From an uncultured Selenomonadales bacterium (GTDB lineage Bacteria > Bacillota > Negativicutes > Selenomonadales > Selenomonadaceae), in the NCBI GenBank assembly GCA_937877545.1, contig CALFJE010000063.1, forward strand, positions 1 through 64,000: a stretch of DNA of 64,000 bases, read 5' to 3'. Of the stretch, positions 48,525 to 57,187 are shown one piece after another (position 1 is the stretch's first letter; the number at the start of each line of letters is the position of its first letter). The notes below the pieces were generated by a model that did no database searches, was not told where the DNA came from, and saw nothing but the letters and a program-made list of their open reading frames with translations. A program made the position numbers and the translations under genes.

Positions 48525-50105
48525 ATGAATTTTTTGCAAGAAATATTTTTGGGCAGAGAAAAGATTTTTACGCGCAACGTCGCTTTGCTCCACGCCGCGC
48601 TGATTCTGATAAGCTTCTTGTTCGTATACATCTTATCTTACTCAACCAGCTTCCGCTATTCCCTGCTCGGTATGGATTCGCCGATTTTCCAAGTCATCGG
48701 CAAATATTGGGCGCAAGGGTATCTGCCCTATGTCGCGCTGTTTGACCACAAGGGGCCGCTGATTTTCCTCGTCAACGCGCTGGGCTACGCGATTTATCCG
48801 CGTTCGGGCATCATGGTGCCGCAGATAATTTTCCTGTACGTGTCGAGCCTGTTCTTTTGGCGGGCGATTGAATTGCATTGGCGCGGCGGCGCGAAAATTC
48901 TGCTCTTCCTGCTGACGTTGCTGTACTACTACGCGCACTACTGGGAGGGCAACAATTCGGGCGAATATACAATGCCGTTTCTGGCGGCGTCGACGTATTG
49001 TTTCCTGCGCTATCTTAAGGACGGAGGAAATTTCTGCCCGCCGCTTTACGGCTTCATCTACGGTTTGAGCTTCGGCGGGTGCGTATTGGTTCGAGCCTCC
49101 AACGCAATGCCGACTTGCTGTTACGCCTTCCTGACGCTGATATTCCTGTTGCAAGCGCGGGCGTTCAAAGATCTTTGGCGGAACGTCCTGAGCTTCTGCG
49201 CGGGCTTCGCGGCGATAGTCCTGCCGTTCGTGATTTACTTCGCGGCGCACGACGCCCTCGGCGAGGCTCTTTACGGCACGCTGATATTCAACACGCAGTA
49301 CGCGATTCAAGGGAAAATCGAATACCCTTTGGCGGAGCGGTTGGAATACATCGTGTTTAAATTTATGCCGCTCGTGCTGATTATACTTTTCGGCGCGATA
49401 TTGGCGGCTCGCGAGACAAAAAACAAATTGGCGTGGAGCGGAATATTTATCGGCGTCATGACGGCGGCACTGCTGTTGAATTTGCGGCTGTATATCCATT
49501 ACTACATGATAGTCGTCCCGATAATCCCCGTGCTGTGCGCGATACTCAAGCGGCTCCGCGAGACCGATAAACAATTTTTAAACTCCGTGCGCCGAACAGT
49601 CGTTTACACGGCGATGATAATCTGCGCGGCGACCTACGCGGCGTATTGTTCGCTGATATATCTTTCGCGACTGCCGGTGTATTTTAATCGTTTGGCGATT
49701 TCTGCGCACGAGGAAATGTATCGGGAGGAAGTGATTGGCGCACGACGGCTCCAAAGTCTTATCCCGCTTGAGGAGCGGAGGTCGTTTGCGTGTTGGGGAG
49801 ATTTCTGTACAACGTCGCATTGGATTTTGGAAACGGACATGTTGCCGCGTGAAAGATTTTTTATGAACAATGCCTCGCTGTCGTTGCTGGATACGCGGCT
49901 CAAGGAGGAGTGGCTTGCGGATGTTCGGCGCGATTCGACGCTGTGGATTTTGTACGGCACAAACGCATACGAAAAGGAAACTTATCGCCCCGACGAGCAC
50001 AGGCGCGACCCCGACGTCGAGCGGCTTTTGGCGGAGCATTACACTCTGCGCGGCGAAACCAAGATTTACGACCAGATACTGAAACTGTATCGGCTTAAAG
50101 ATTAA
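48525..50105 (+). CDS. polytopic GT-C (GT39/ArnT-like) glycosyltransferase
   Basis: A 526-residue membrane protein with about ten to eleven helices up to residue 375 and a soluble C-terminal domain. The first loop holds LLGMDSPIFQVIGKYWAQG and ALFDHKGPLIFLVNALGY, a pattern shared by GT39-like integral membrane transferases that use polyprenyl-phosphate sugars. The aspartate in the first loop is the expected catalytic residue. It may add a sugar to a surface glycan or protein on the outer face of the inner membrane. ATG at 48525 after ACGAGG; expressed alone from a promoter back to back with argG. Confidence 0.85.
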   Translation: MNFLQEIFLGREKIFTRNVALLHAALILISFLFVYILSYSTSFRYSLLGMDSPIFQVIGKYWAQGYLPYVALFDHKGPLIFLVNALGYAIYPRSGIMVPQIIFLYVSSLFFWRAIELHWRGGAKILLFLLTLLYYYAHYWEGNNSGEYTMPFLAASTYCFLRYLKDGGNFCPPLYGFIYGLSFGGCVLVRASNAMPTCCYAFLTLIFLLQARAFKDLWRNVLSFCAGFAAIVLPFVIYFAAHDALGEALYGTLIFNTQYAIQGKIEYPLAERLEYIVFKFMPLVLIILFGAILAARETKNKLAWSGIFIGVMTAALLLNLRLYIHYYMIVVPIIPVLCAILKRLRETDKQFLNSVRRTVVYTAMIICAATYAAYCSLIYLSRLPVYFNRLAISAHEEMYREEVIGARRLQSLIPLEERRSFACWGDFCTTSHWILETDMLPRERFFMNNASLSLLDTRLKEEWLADVRRDSTLWILYGTNAYEKETYRPDEHRRDPDVERLLAEHYTLRGETKIYDQILKLYRLKD

Positions 50106-50112
50106 ATCGGCG

Positions 50113-50141
50113 TTGAAAGATTTTGGCGCGGCATATATAAT
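50113..50141 (+). promoter_or_regulatory. promoter of the MutS-like gene
   Basis: TTGAAA (50113-50118), 17 bases, TATAAT (50136-50141), 27 bases before the start. Confidence 0.75.
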
Positions 50142-50168
50142 CTTTGCGAATCGGAGAGGAGTGACGAC

Positions 50169-51968
50169 TTGAATCGAGAATTCTACGACAACGAGCGCGA
50201 GATTGACCTTGCCGAGCAAAAGACTTTGCATAAGCGCGAGAAAAAAATAGTCGCCGCCCGTTCGATAACGTTCCTTGCGGCGGTCGGGAGCTTCGCTTTG
50301 GGCTGGGATTGGGGCTTGCATTACTGCTACATAGTCGCGGCGTTGCTGGCGATGATTTTTATTCGGCTGATGAATTACCACGACGACCTCAAGCAACGCA
50401 AACGCTTCCTGAAAAGCCGCATGACGGTTGTAAACTCCTACATAGCGCGGGCGCGGGGCACGTGGCGCAACCGTTCCAACGACGGCAGCATTTACCTCAA
50501 GAACGGTCGCCCGCAAGATGTCGACCTGCACATTTTCGGCGAAGGCTCAATCTTCCAATACATTTGCGCGGCGCGAACCAAACGCGGCAGAGATTTATTG
50601 GCGGAGGCGTTCAATCCCGAACCGCCCGACTTCAACGCCGTGCGCAATCGTCAACGGGGCGTGGCAGAGCTGTTGCAACGCCCGCGCCTGTCAATGGACT
50701 TGGAGGCGTATGCGCGGCTCATGCCCAACAATCACGACACCAGCGAACTAATCGTAAGCGTGGAAGAGGAATTGCCGCCGCTCGGCAAAATCTATCTCCT
50801 GCGCTTCGTCATGCCGGCAATCTTAATCCTGTCGTGCGTGGCGGCGTGGCACGGGCTGATAGACGAATTCGTTCCGCCGGTCATCATGGCGTTTTCGCTG
50901 ATAATCGCGGTCGCGGCAATCCCCGCCGTCAACGAATTGCTTGCGCCGCTGAAAGTCATATCCAAAGAGTTGCGGCTTTATCGGGCGATTTTCGAGCGGC
51001 TGGAGTCGACGAACTTCAGCTCCGTAAGATTAACCGCAATACGCGACATATTAACCGACGAAGTATCAGCCGCGCAGAAGCTCAAGGAATTGTCTTTGCT
51101 CGTCGACGCGGCGAACGCCCGTTACAATCCGCTGTTCTTCATATTGGGCAACGGGCTGTTTCTGGCGGATTTTTATTTGGTGGCGGCGTTTATGCGGTGG
51201 CGGCAGGACGCGGCGCAACATTTGCGGACGTGGCTGGACGCCTTCGCGGAGATGGAAGTTTTAATATCGCTGGCGTCAATCGGGCAGACGCGCACGACTT
51301 ACTGTTTCCCGACGTTTTACGAGGAGGAGGAGCCGCACTTAAGCGTTGAGGGCTTAACGAGCTTGCTGGTTGTCGACACAAAGGGCGTACCTAACGACGT
51401 GGAGCTTCGGGCGGGCACGACAATAATCACGGGCGCGAACATGAGCGGTAAGACGACGTGGATACGAACGCTAGCCGCCGCCGTTATGGTTGCCTATTCG
51501 GGTGCGCCGGTCTGCGCCAAAAGTTTTGCGGTAAGTCGGCTGGCGGTGCTCACGTCGATTCGCGTCAACGACGACTTGAGCCAAGGCGTTTCGACATTCT
51601 ACGCGGAGCTGTTGCGAATAAAATCGATGATTGAATACACCGAGCAGAAACGCCCGATGCTTGCATGTATCGACGAAATTTTTAAGGGCACGAACGTCAA
51701 CGACCGCGTTATCGGCGCGAAGGAGGCGATTCGCCGCCTGACCAACGACAGGAGCATTACGCTTGTCACGACGCACGATTTTCAGCTGTGCGACATGGTT
51801 GACGAAAATCCGCACATATCGAACGCGCACTTTGAGGAGTATTACGAGGGCGACGAAATTAAATTTGATTTCAAGTTGCGCAAGGGGCGGACGCATACGA
51901 CGAACGCGAAATATCTTTTGCGCCTGGCGGGTATCTTGCCGCCTGAGGAGGTAAAGCCGCATGATTGA
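50169..51968 (+). CDS. membrane-anchored MutS-family ATPase
   Basis: A 599-residue protein with the C-terminal MutS ATPase: Walker A TGANMSGKTTWIRTLA (about 418-433), NDDLSQGVSTFYAELLR, Walker B MLACIDEIFKGTN and VTTHDFQLCDMV. In front lie a lever/clamp-like helical region and two pairs of hydrophobic helices (about 32-68 and 210-258). It lacks mismatch-binding domain I, so it is not a repair MutS; related membrane-bound forms are known in Bacteroidetes and Clostridia without a defined role. TTG at 50169 after GAGGAG. It overlaps the acetyltransferase gene by 8 bases, in a unit leading to the LicD genes. Confidence 0.88.
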   Translation: MNREFYDNEREIDLAEQKTLHKREKKIVAARSITFLAAVGSFALGWDWGLHYCYIVAALLAMIFIRLMNYHDDLKQRKRFLKSRMTVVNSYIARARGTWRNRSNDGSIYLKNGRPQDVDLHIFGEGSIFQYICAARTKRGRDLLAEAFNPEPPDFNAVRNRQRGVAELLQRPRLSMDLEAYARLMPNNHDTSELIVSVEEELPPLGKIYLLRFVMPAILILSCVAAWHGLIDEFVPPVIMAFSLIIAVAAIPAVNELLAPLKVISKELRLYRAIFERLESTNFSSVRLTAIRDILTDEVSAAQKLKELSLLVDAANARYNPLFFILGNGLFLADFYLVAAFMRWRQDAAQHLRTWLDAFAEMEVLISLASIGQTRTTYCFPTFYEEEEPHLSVEGLTSLLVVDTKGVPNDVELRAGTTIITGANMSGKTTWIRTLAAAVMVAYSGAPVCAKSFAVSRLAVLTSIRVNDDLSQGVSTFYAELLRIKSMIEYTEQKRPMLACIDEIFKGTNVNDRVIGAKEAIRRLTNDRSITLVTTHDFQLCDMVDENPHISNAHFEEYYEGDEIKFDFKLRKGRTHTTNAKYLLRLAGILPPEEVKPHD

Positions 51969-52479
51969 AATTCGCAGTGCAACGCCCGACGACGCGGCGG
52001 AGCTGTTAAAAATTTATTCGCATTACGTGACGGACACGGCAGTAAGCTTTGAGTACGCGGTGCCGACGCCAAACGAATTCCGAAACCGAATCGCCCGCAC
52101 GCTTGAGGATTATCCTTACCTTGTTGCCGAGCGCGACGGGCAGATTGTCGGCTACGCTTACGCGGGGCGTTTCGGCGGGCGCGAGGCTTATCGTTTTTCG
52201 GCTGAGCTGACGGTTTATCTGGATAAAAATTATCGCGGGCACGGCGTCGGCGGGCAACTCTATCGCGCTTTGGAGGCGGAACTTAAGCGTCGCGGCGTGA
52301 AGAATCTCTATGCCTGCGTAGCCTGCGCGGAGGTCGAGGACGAATATCTGACGGCGGCGAGCGTGAAATTTCATGAGCGGCAGGGCTTCAAGATTTGCGG
52401 GAAGTTCACCGATTGCGGCTTCAAGTTTGAGCGTTGGTATTCGATGGTTTGGATGGAAAAAATATTGGAGGCGCGTTGA
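51961..52479 (+). CDS. GNAT N-acetyltransferase (phosphinothricin acetyltransferase-like)
   Basis: A 172-residue GNAT protein of the Pat/YncA subgroup: IRSATPDDAAELLKIYSHYV, AVSFEYAVPTPNEF, the acetyl-CoA loop LDKNYRGHGVGGQLYRAL, and KFHERQGFKICGKF. It acetylates small amines such as methionine sulfoximine or similar compounds in relatives; the natural substrate here is unknown. ATG at 51961 overlaps the MutS-like gene end; the next gene starts directly after its TGA. Confidence 0.9.
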   Translation: MIEIRSATPDDAAELLKIYSHYVTDTAVSFEYAVPTPNEFRNRIARTLEDYPYLVAERDGQIVGYAYAGRFGGREAYRFSAELTVYLDKNYRGHGVGGQLYRALEAELKRRGVKNLYACVACAEVEDEYLTAASVKFHERQGFKICGKFTDCGFKFERWYSMVWMEKILEAR

Positions 52480-53427
52480 ATGGGCTTTATAAAAAATTTG
52501 GACTTCGACGAGGTGCGCGATAACTTTTTGGTCAAGTCGGATCGTAAAAAAGTTTGGGAGCGGCAACTGGAAATGTGGCGCGAGGTCGACCGAATTTGTC
52601 GCAAGCACGGCATACGCTATTGGGCGACCTACGGGACGCTTTTGGGCGCGGCGCGACACGGCGGCTTTATCCCCTGGTACGACGGCTTTGAACTGTGCAT
52701 AATGCGCCCCGAATATAATCGCTTCCGCCAAGTCATGGAGGAGGAATTTCGGCTCGGCGGCGGCGTATTCGAGGTGCGCCACGTAAATTTTACACGAATC
52801 ATAATTTCCCATTCGCAGACGACTTTGCTGGCGAAGAGCGATTTTACCGACTTGCAAGGCGCAAAGGGCTTGGTGATTGAAATTTACCCGTTGGACGCGG
52901 CACCCGACGGCACGGCGGAAAGTGTCTTCGCGGCGAACGGCATTAACGAGCTTTTTGTAACGATGTACGATTATCCGACGGTTGAAAAGTATTTGGCGGA
53001 GTGTAACGAGCCGGCGAACGAGTTGCAAGTCCTTGTGGCATTTCACGCCCTGGACGATAAGGATAAGCAGTTGGCGTTCCTGGACAAATACGCGGAGGGC
53101 GTGTTCGATTGGTCGACGGCGGTGAATCGTCCCGAAAAGTCGGCGGAGAAAATTTCGCAACCCAAGGATTGGTATCGCAAGACGATTTACTTGCCGTTTG
53201 AGTCGATTGAGTTGCCCGCGCCCGCCGATTACGATAAAGTCTTGCGGGCGATTTACGGCGACTGGCACCGCTTCCGCAACGACAAGAAATTTCGGCTCGG
53301 CGTGGTTCACAGCGCGGATATTCCCTACAAGGAGAGTTTGGCGCAACTTAACTTGAAAATGATTTTGGAGACCTTTGAGAAAAACGAGCGCAAAGACAAG
53401 TTGAGCGCGGCGGAGGAGGCGGATTAA
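52480..53427 (+). CDS. LicD-family protein with degenerate active-site motif
   Basis: A 315-residue LicD/fukutin-type nucleotidyltransferase-fold protein, related to enzymes that attach phosphocholine or similar groups to surface glycans. The family segment YGTLLGAARHGGFIPW is present, but the metal-binding motif PWDDDID reads PWYDGFE here, so three of the four acidic residues are replaced or shifted. It is probably inactive or changed in activity. ATG at 52480 abuts the previous stop, and the gene is followed directly by an intact paralogue, with which it shares MxFIKxL, IEIYPLD and the C-terminal PAPxDYDKVLxAxYGDW. Confidence 0.9.
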   Translation: MGFIKNLDFDEVRDNFLVKSDRKKVWERQLEMWREVDRICRKHGIRYWATYGTLLGAARHGGFIPWYDGFELCIMRPEYNRFRQVMEEEFRLGGGVFEVRHVNFTRIIISHSQTTLLAKSDFTDLQGAKGLVIEIYPLDAAPDGTAESVFAANGINELFVTMYDYPTVEKYLAECNEPANELQVLVAFHALDDKDKQLAFLDKYAEGVFDWSTAVNRPEKSAEKISQPKDWYRKTIYLPFESIELPAPADYDKVLRAIYGDWHRFRNDKKFRLGVVHSADIPYKESLAQLNLKMILETFEKNERKDKLSAAEEAD

Positions 53428-54348
53428 ATGGCTTTCATAAAGGATTTGTATCGCGACGAAATTCGCAGCGGCTGGCTCGTCTCGTCGGACGTTAAAAAGT
53501 CTTGGGAAAAGTTTCTTGAGATGTGGCAGGAGATTGACCGCATTTGCCGCCGATACGACATAAATTATTGGATATATGCGGGCAGCTTGCTGGGCACGGC
53601 GCGGCATAAAGGCTTTGTTCCGTGGGATACCGATATGGATTTGTGCATGATGCGCCCCGAATATAATATTTTCTGCGACGCCGCCGAACGTGAAATGATT
53701 CGCGAGGACGGAGAGTTTGAAATCGGTTGCAAGAAGTTTAACAACTTCCGAATCTCCATGTCCGCGACGACCATGCTCGGTACTGAAAATCTGCACGAAC
53801 GTAATCCGAATACGCCCTACGGCATGATGATTGAGATTTATCCGCTGGACGTGGCACCCGACGGCACGCCCGACGGCAATGCGTCCGTCATGAAACTTTT
53901 GGAGCTGTTGAGTTCTGCCGGCGAGTCGGGCTATTCGCGAATCAAGGAGCGCGTCAAAAATAATCAGGGCACCTATAACGAGTGGAAGCTCTTGGAAAAG
54001 TTTCATACCTTGTCGGAAAAGGCTAAGCAGGATTTTTATAACAATTACGCGGCGATGCTGTTTGAAAAGTCGTCGGCAATAAGTTGGATTGAGGACAGAA
54101 TCAAGGCTCCGCAAAAAACTTACGCCAAAGACTGGTTCCGCGAAACGATTATGATGCCGTTCGAGTCGGTGCAAATGCCCGCGCCCGTCGATTATGACAA
54201 GGTGTTGACCGCGCTTTACGGCGATTGGCGCAAGCCCTATTACGATAACACTTTCCGAATCGGCTCGGTGTACAGCCCCGACATTCCTTATCGCGAGTTC
54301 CTTAAGACCGTCGATTTGGAATTCATGTTCCCGCCCGAAGAAGATTAA
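53428..54348 (+). CDS. LicD-family phosphotransferase (intact motif)
   Basis: A 306-residue paralogue of the preceding gene. The catalytic motif PWDTDMDLCMM keeps the acidic residues of the family, and AGSLLGTARHKGFVPW, MMIEIYPLDVAPDG and the C-terminal PAPVDYDKVLTALYGDW match LicD proteins. It probably transfers a phosphorylated alcohol (choline, ethanolamine or glycerol type) to a glycan. ATG at 53428 follows the stop of its neighbour with no gap. A terminator follows. Confidence 0.92.
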   Translation: MAFIKDLYRDEIRSGWLVSSDVKKSWEKFLEMWQEIDRICRRYDINYWIYAGSLLGTARHKGFVPWDTDMDLCMMRPEYNIFCDAAEREMIREDGEFEIGCKKFNNFRISMSATTMLGTENLHERNPNTPYGMMIEIYPLDVAPDGTPDGNASVMKLLELLSSAGESGYSRIKERVKNNQGTYNEWKLLEKFHTLSEKAKQDFYNNYAAMLFEKSSAISWIEDRIKAPQKTYAKDWFRETIMMPFESVQMPAPVDYDKVLTALYGDWRKPYYDNTFRIGSVYSPDIPYREFLKTVDLEFMFPPEED

Positions 54349-54353
54349 AAATC

Positions 54354-54385
54354 AAGTCGGTTGCGCCTTTGGCAATCGGCTTTTG
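54354..54385 (+). terminator. terminator after the LicD genes
   Basis: An 11-bp stem AAGTCGGTTGC with GCAATCGGCTT (arms 54354-54364 and 54372-54382), 7-base loop, then four T counting the last two stem bases. Confidence 0.7.
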
Positions 54386-54391
54386 AATTAC

Positions 54392-54421
54392 TTGGACATT
54401 TGCCGGCGAATGTGCTAATAT
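54392..54421 (+). promoter_or_regulatory. promoter of the LUD-domain gene
   Basis: TTGGAC (54392-54397), 18 bases, TAATAT (54416-54421), about 35 bases before the start codon. Confidence 0.55.
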
Positions 54422-54455
54422 TTTCGACAATCTACGCAGGAAAGGAGGTGTAAGC

Positions 54456-55061
54456 ATGGACTTCACGAAGATTAAAGCCAAACTCGAATCGCTCGGCTAC
54501 GGCGTGACGTGCTTTGATACGGCGGCGGAGGCGGCGGATTATCTCGACGAAAACATTCAGGGCAAGACTGTCGGCTTCGGCGGCTCGGTCACTTTGGAGC
54601 AGATGGGGCTTTACGACCGCCTCGCGCTCAACAACGACGTTTTTTATCATAACCGCTTGCCAGGCGGCATGACGCGCCTTGAGGTTTGCACTAAGGCGAA
54701 CTCCGCGCAGATTTACCTGTCGTCTGTCAACGGGCTTGCCGAGACGGGCGAGGTCATCAACATTGACGGCAACGGCAACCGCGTTTCCTCGATACTTTTC
54801 GGACACGATAAAGTTTATTTCGTCGTCGGCGAAAACAAAATCGCCAAGACCTACGACGCCGCGCTTTGGCGAGCCAGGAACATTGCCGCGCCGAAGAATG
54901 CCAAACGTGTCAAGGCGAAGACGCCCTGCGCGGTCAAGGCTGATAAGTGTCACAACTGCGAAAGCCCCTACAGGATTTGTCGCGCTCTGTCGGTTTTATG
55001 GGGTGCTCCGTTGCGCGGCGACTTCGAGATTATTCTGATTCACGAGGAGCTGGGATTTTAA
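54456..55061 (+). CDS. LUD-domain (LutC/DUF162-type) protein
   Basis: A 201-residue LUD-domain protein. Seen are GKTVGFGGSVTLEQMGLYDRL, NRLPGGMTRLEVCTKANSA, the glutamate-bearing GLAETGEVINIDGNGNRV and a terminal cysteine cluster CHNCESPYRIC. Relatives include LutC of the lactate oxidation system, but a lone LUD protein with this C-terminus is a common form of unknown function. ATG at 54456 after AAAGGAGG. Monocistronic, ending at a terminator shared with the convergent gene. Confidence 0.9.
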   Translation: MDFTKIKAKLESLGYGVTCFDTAAEAADYLDENIQGKTVGFGGSVTLEQMGLYDRLALNNDVFYHNRLPGGMTRLEVCTKANSAQIYLSSVNGLAETGEVINIDGNGNRVSSILFGHDKVYFVVGENKIAKTYDAALWRARNIAAPKNAKRVKAKTPCAVKADKCHNCESPYRICRALSVLWGAPLRGDFEIILIHEELGF

Positions 55062-55090
55062 CTTTGAGCAGAAATTTTGAGCAAAAAATT

Positions 55091-55121
55091 TGCGGGCGAC
55101 CTTTCGTAAGGTGTTGCCCGC
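55091..55121. terminator. terminator between the convergent LUD and GH84 genes
   Basis: GCGGGC-ACCTT pairs with AAGGT-GCCCGC across a TCGT loop with small bulges. T-rich sequence follows on plus and A-rich sequence precedes it, so it can serve both directions. Confidence 0.7.
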
Positions 55122-55125
55122 TTTA

Positions 55126-56529
55126 TTATTTGCGTCGAGGTTTGGCGAAGTGATTCAGTACGTCGTCGATAAATTTGCGCCCCGCCTCCTCGGAGATAAT
55201 CGCCTGTGTTTCGTTGGCGGCAATTTCCTTGCGCAAGCCCTCAAGTCGTGAATCGAGCTGCCCCGCCCTGAGCGATTCGAGCGCGATTCTGTCCGCCTGC
55301 ACGATTAGCCTGAGCTGTTCGAGTTGTGGCTTGCACTCCGCCAGATATTTTTGCGGCAAGCGTCTCAACAACACGTCGGCGGCGCGTTCGGTTTCGTAGA
55401 GTTGCCTTTCGAGCGGCGCAAAGTTATGTTCGTTGAGCGCGAGGAAAGCCGCCGTCGCGAATTCGGGAGCGTCGGGTTCGCCGACTTTAGCCCACGAATT
55501 TTCCATGTGCCGCGAGTGCTCGGCGAAAATCCTCATCTGCGGCGCGAGCGAGCCGAATTGCTCCTGCAAAGCCTTATCCCAAGCCTGCGCGGAGTCGTAA
55601 ATGGCGGGGTTGTTGGCGTAGACCGCGCCCGTCGCCAAAGCGATTTTCGACAGCTGAACTTGCCCCATAGGGTTGAAGAAAATCGCGGTCATTTTGGCGG
55701 AGGGGAGCTTTTCAATCGCGCCGAGAGCCAGCTTGACGTTGCGATTGCCGTCGGGCGTCAGCGGATAGTCGTTGACGGGATAATTCCACCAAATGCCGAC
55801 CTCGCGCCCGAAAATCCGATTGACCTCTGCAAGCTCCGAATCGGTAATGCCGTCGCAAACCACGCCGCGCCCCGTGTACAGGACGACGATTCGCGGATCG
55901 AGCGTCGCCGCCAAATCGCGGGTATACGCCTTGAGCTTGCCGCCCTTAATCATGTCGAGATAAAAATACTCCGTCGGCACGGTGATAAGCGGCGCAACGT
56001 CCTTGTAGCGTTCGCGCAGATTTTTTTGCACGCGATTGAGGAATTCGGCTTGAGCCTTGCCGCTTTCGTGATGATTGCCCTTGGCGTCCTTCAGGTCGTC
56101 GAAGAAAATAGCGAAGTCGCGCACGCCGATTTGATACATGGCGTCGAGCTTGCGAATCATGAGCCGAAAATCCTCGTCGCCCGCCGCGCCCTTGTATTTG
56201 AGGTCGAGACCGGGGCTTACGGCGAAGATGAAGCGGACTTTATTTTTTTGGGCGACGGCAACCAACTGCTCCAACTCCGCGAGCTTATCGGGCGGATAGG
56301 GCTTGCGCCACTGTTCGCGGTGATACGGGTCGTCTTTGGGCGCGTAGACGTAGGAATTGAGATTGTTGCGGCGGCAGAAGTCGATAATATCTGCGCGGTC
56401 GTCGAAAGTCCAAGGCGTGCCGTAAAAGCCCTCGATAACTCCGCGCAGGGGGATTGGTATCGCCTCCGCCGAGCCGACGCTTGACATCAGCACGAGTGCC
56501 GCGATTATCAGCAGGTTTAAAGTTTTCAT
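55126..56529 (-). CDS. exported GH84-family beta-N-acetylglucosaminidase
   Basis: About 467 residues with a signal peptide (LLIIAALVLMSSVGSAEA). The catalytic domain opens RGVIEGFYGTPWTFDDR, then NSYVYAPKDDPYHREQW, and holds the paired catalytic aspartates in FAIFFDDL, all typical of family 84 (O-GlcNAcase/hyaluronidase) enzymes. The helical C-terminal part may bind carbohydrate. It would remove GlcNAc from glycans in the periplasm, possibly host or wall derived. ATG at 56529 is set by AGGAG upstream and by the signal peptide; it overlaps the next gene's end by 4 bases. Confidence 0.9.
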   Translation of the reverse strand: MKTLNLLIIAALVLMSSVGSAEAIPIPLRGVIEGFYGTPWTFDDRADIIDFCRRNNLNSYVYAPKDDPYHREQWRKPYPPDKLAELEQLVAVAQKNKVRFIFAVSPGLDLKYKGAAGDEDFRLMIRKLDAMYQIGVRDFAIFFDDLKDAKGNHHESGKAQAEFLNRVQKNLRERYKDVAPLITVPTEYFYLDMIKGGKLKAYTRDLAATLDPRIVVLYTGRGVVCDGITDSELAEVNRIFGREVGIWWNYPVNDYPLTPDGNRNVKLALGAIEKLPSAKMTAIFFNPMGQVQLSKIALATGAVYANNPAIYDSAQAWDKALQEQFGSLAPQMRIFAEHSRHMENSWAKVGEPDAPEFATAAFLALNEHNFAPLERQLYETERAADVLLRRLPQKYLAECKPQLEQLRLIVQADRIALESLRAGQLDSRLEGLRKEIAANETQAIISEEAGRKFIDDVLNHFAKPRRK

Positions 56530-57182
56530 TGTTGACGCTCCTGATATTGACGGAAATTTTTCAGAATGCAAATCGGACGTTTCTGCGAGGCGTTGCCGAA
56601 CGGGTTATCAATCAGCAAATCGGACGCCATTTGAGCGTTCATGCCCGGCGTAGCTCCGACAATCCGCGAGCGTTTCAAATCATTTACGTCTGCAATCATC
56701 GCGCCGAAACAATTAAGCCGCGCCTTGAGGTCGGCGACAACCTTATCGGGATTCTCCGGACCGTAGACGACGCACTTATCGAAAGGCGGCATGGTGCCGG
56801 TTACGTCGTCAATCAGAGCCGCCTGACGCCCGCCCCATTTATAGAACAAGCCGCGCATACCGACGACCTTGCCGACAAAGCCCGCCAGTAACGCGAACGC
56901 GACGCGCCACTCGCCCTCCTTTTCCATGAGGGCTTGCATACCGTGCGGCGTGGCAAGGCTGCCGTAATCGGGGATAAAGCGGCAACACAACTTTGCGAGG
57001 CAACTGATATGCATTTCGTCGGGGCGAATGATGTTGCCCTGCGTAATCGCAACGACGCTCTCGGCGACCGTAACCACGTCGTCCGCGCCGATTATGTTGC
57101 GGGTGTACTTTTCTATCACGTCGACAATATCATCTTTGGGCGTCAAAATCCGCGTCGTTATCGGGACAATCTCCACAACCAT
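56526..57182 (-). CDS. CofE-like (F420 gamma-glutamyl ligase fold) protein
   Basis: A 218-residue protein resembling the CofE family, which adds glutamate to coenzyme F420-0. Matching parts are EIVPITTRILTPKDDIVDVI, ADDVVTVAESVVAITQG and ADVNDLKRSRIVGATPGM, close to the DVND...VGASPG pattern. No other F420 gene is near, and such stand-alone proteins exist in bacteria without F420, so the substrate may differ. The ATG at 57182 has AAGGAG eight bases upstream. It sits between an anchored protein of unknown function and the GH84 gene. Confidence 0.8.
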   Translation of the reverse strand: MVVEIVPITTRILTPKDDIVDVIEKYTRNIIGADDVVTVAESVVAITQGNIIRPDEMHISCLAKLCCRFIPDYGSLATPHGMQALMEKEGEWRVAFALLAGFVGKVVGMRGLFYKWGGRQAALIDDVTGTMPPFDKCVVYGPENPDKVVADLKARLNCFGAMIADVNDLKRSRIVGATPGMNAQMASDLLIDNPFGNASQKRPICILKNFRQYQERQQ

Positions 57183-57187
57183 AACCG

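Noticed and set aside
52006..54174. A 722-codon open frame on the minus strand
   Set aside because: Antisense to the GNAT and two LicD genes, which have clear motifs. Same codon-bias effect.
54349..54455. A small RNA gene in the gap after the LicD genes
   Set aside because: The gap is filled by a terminator hairpin and a promoter; no further structure was found.
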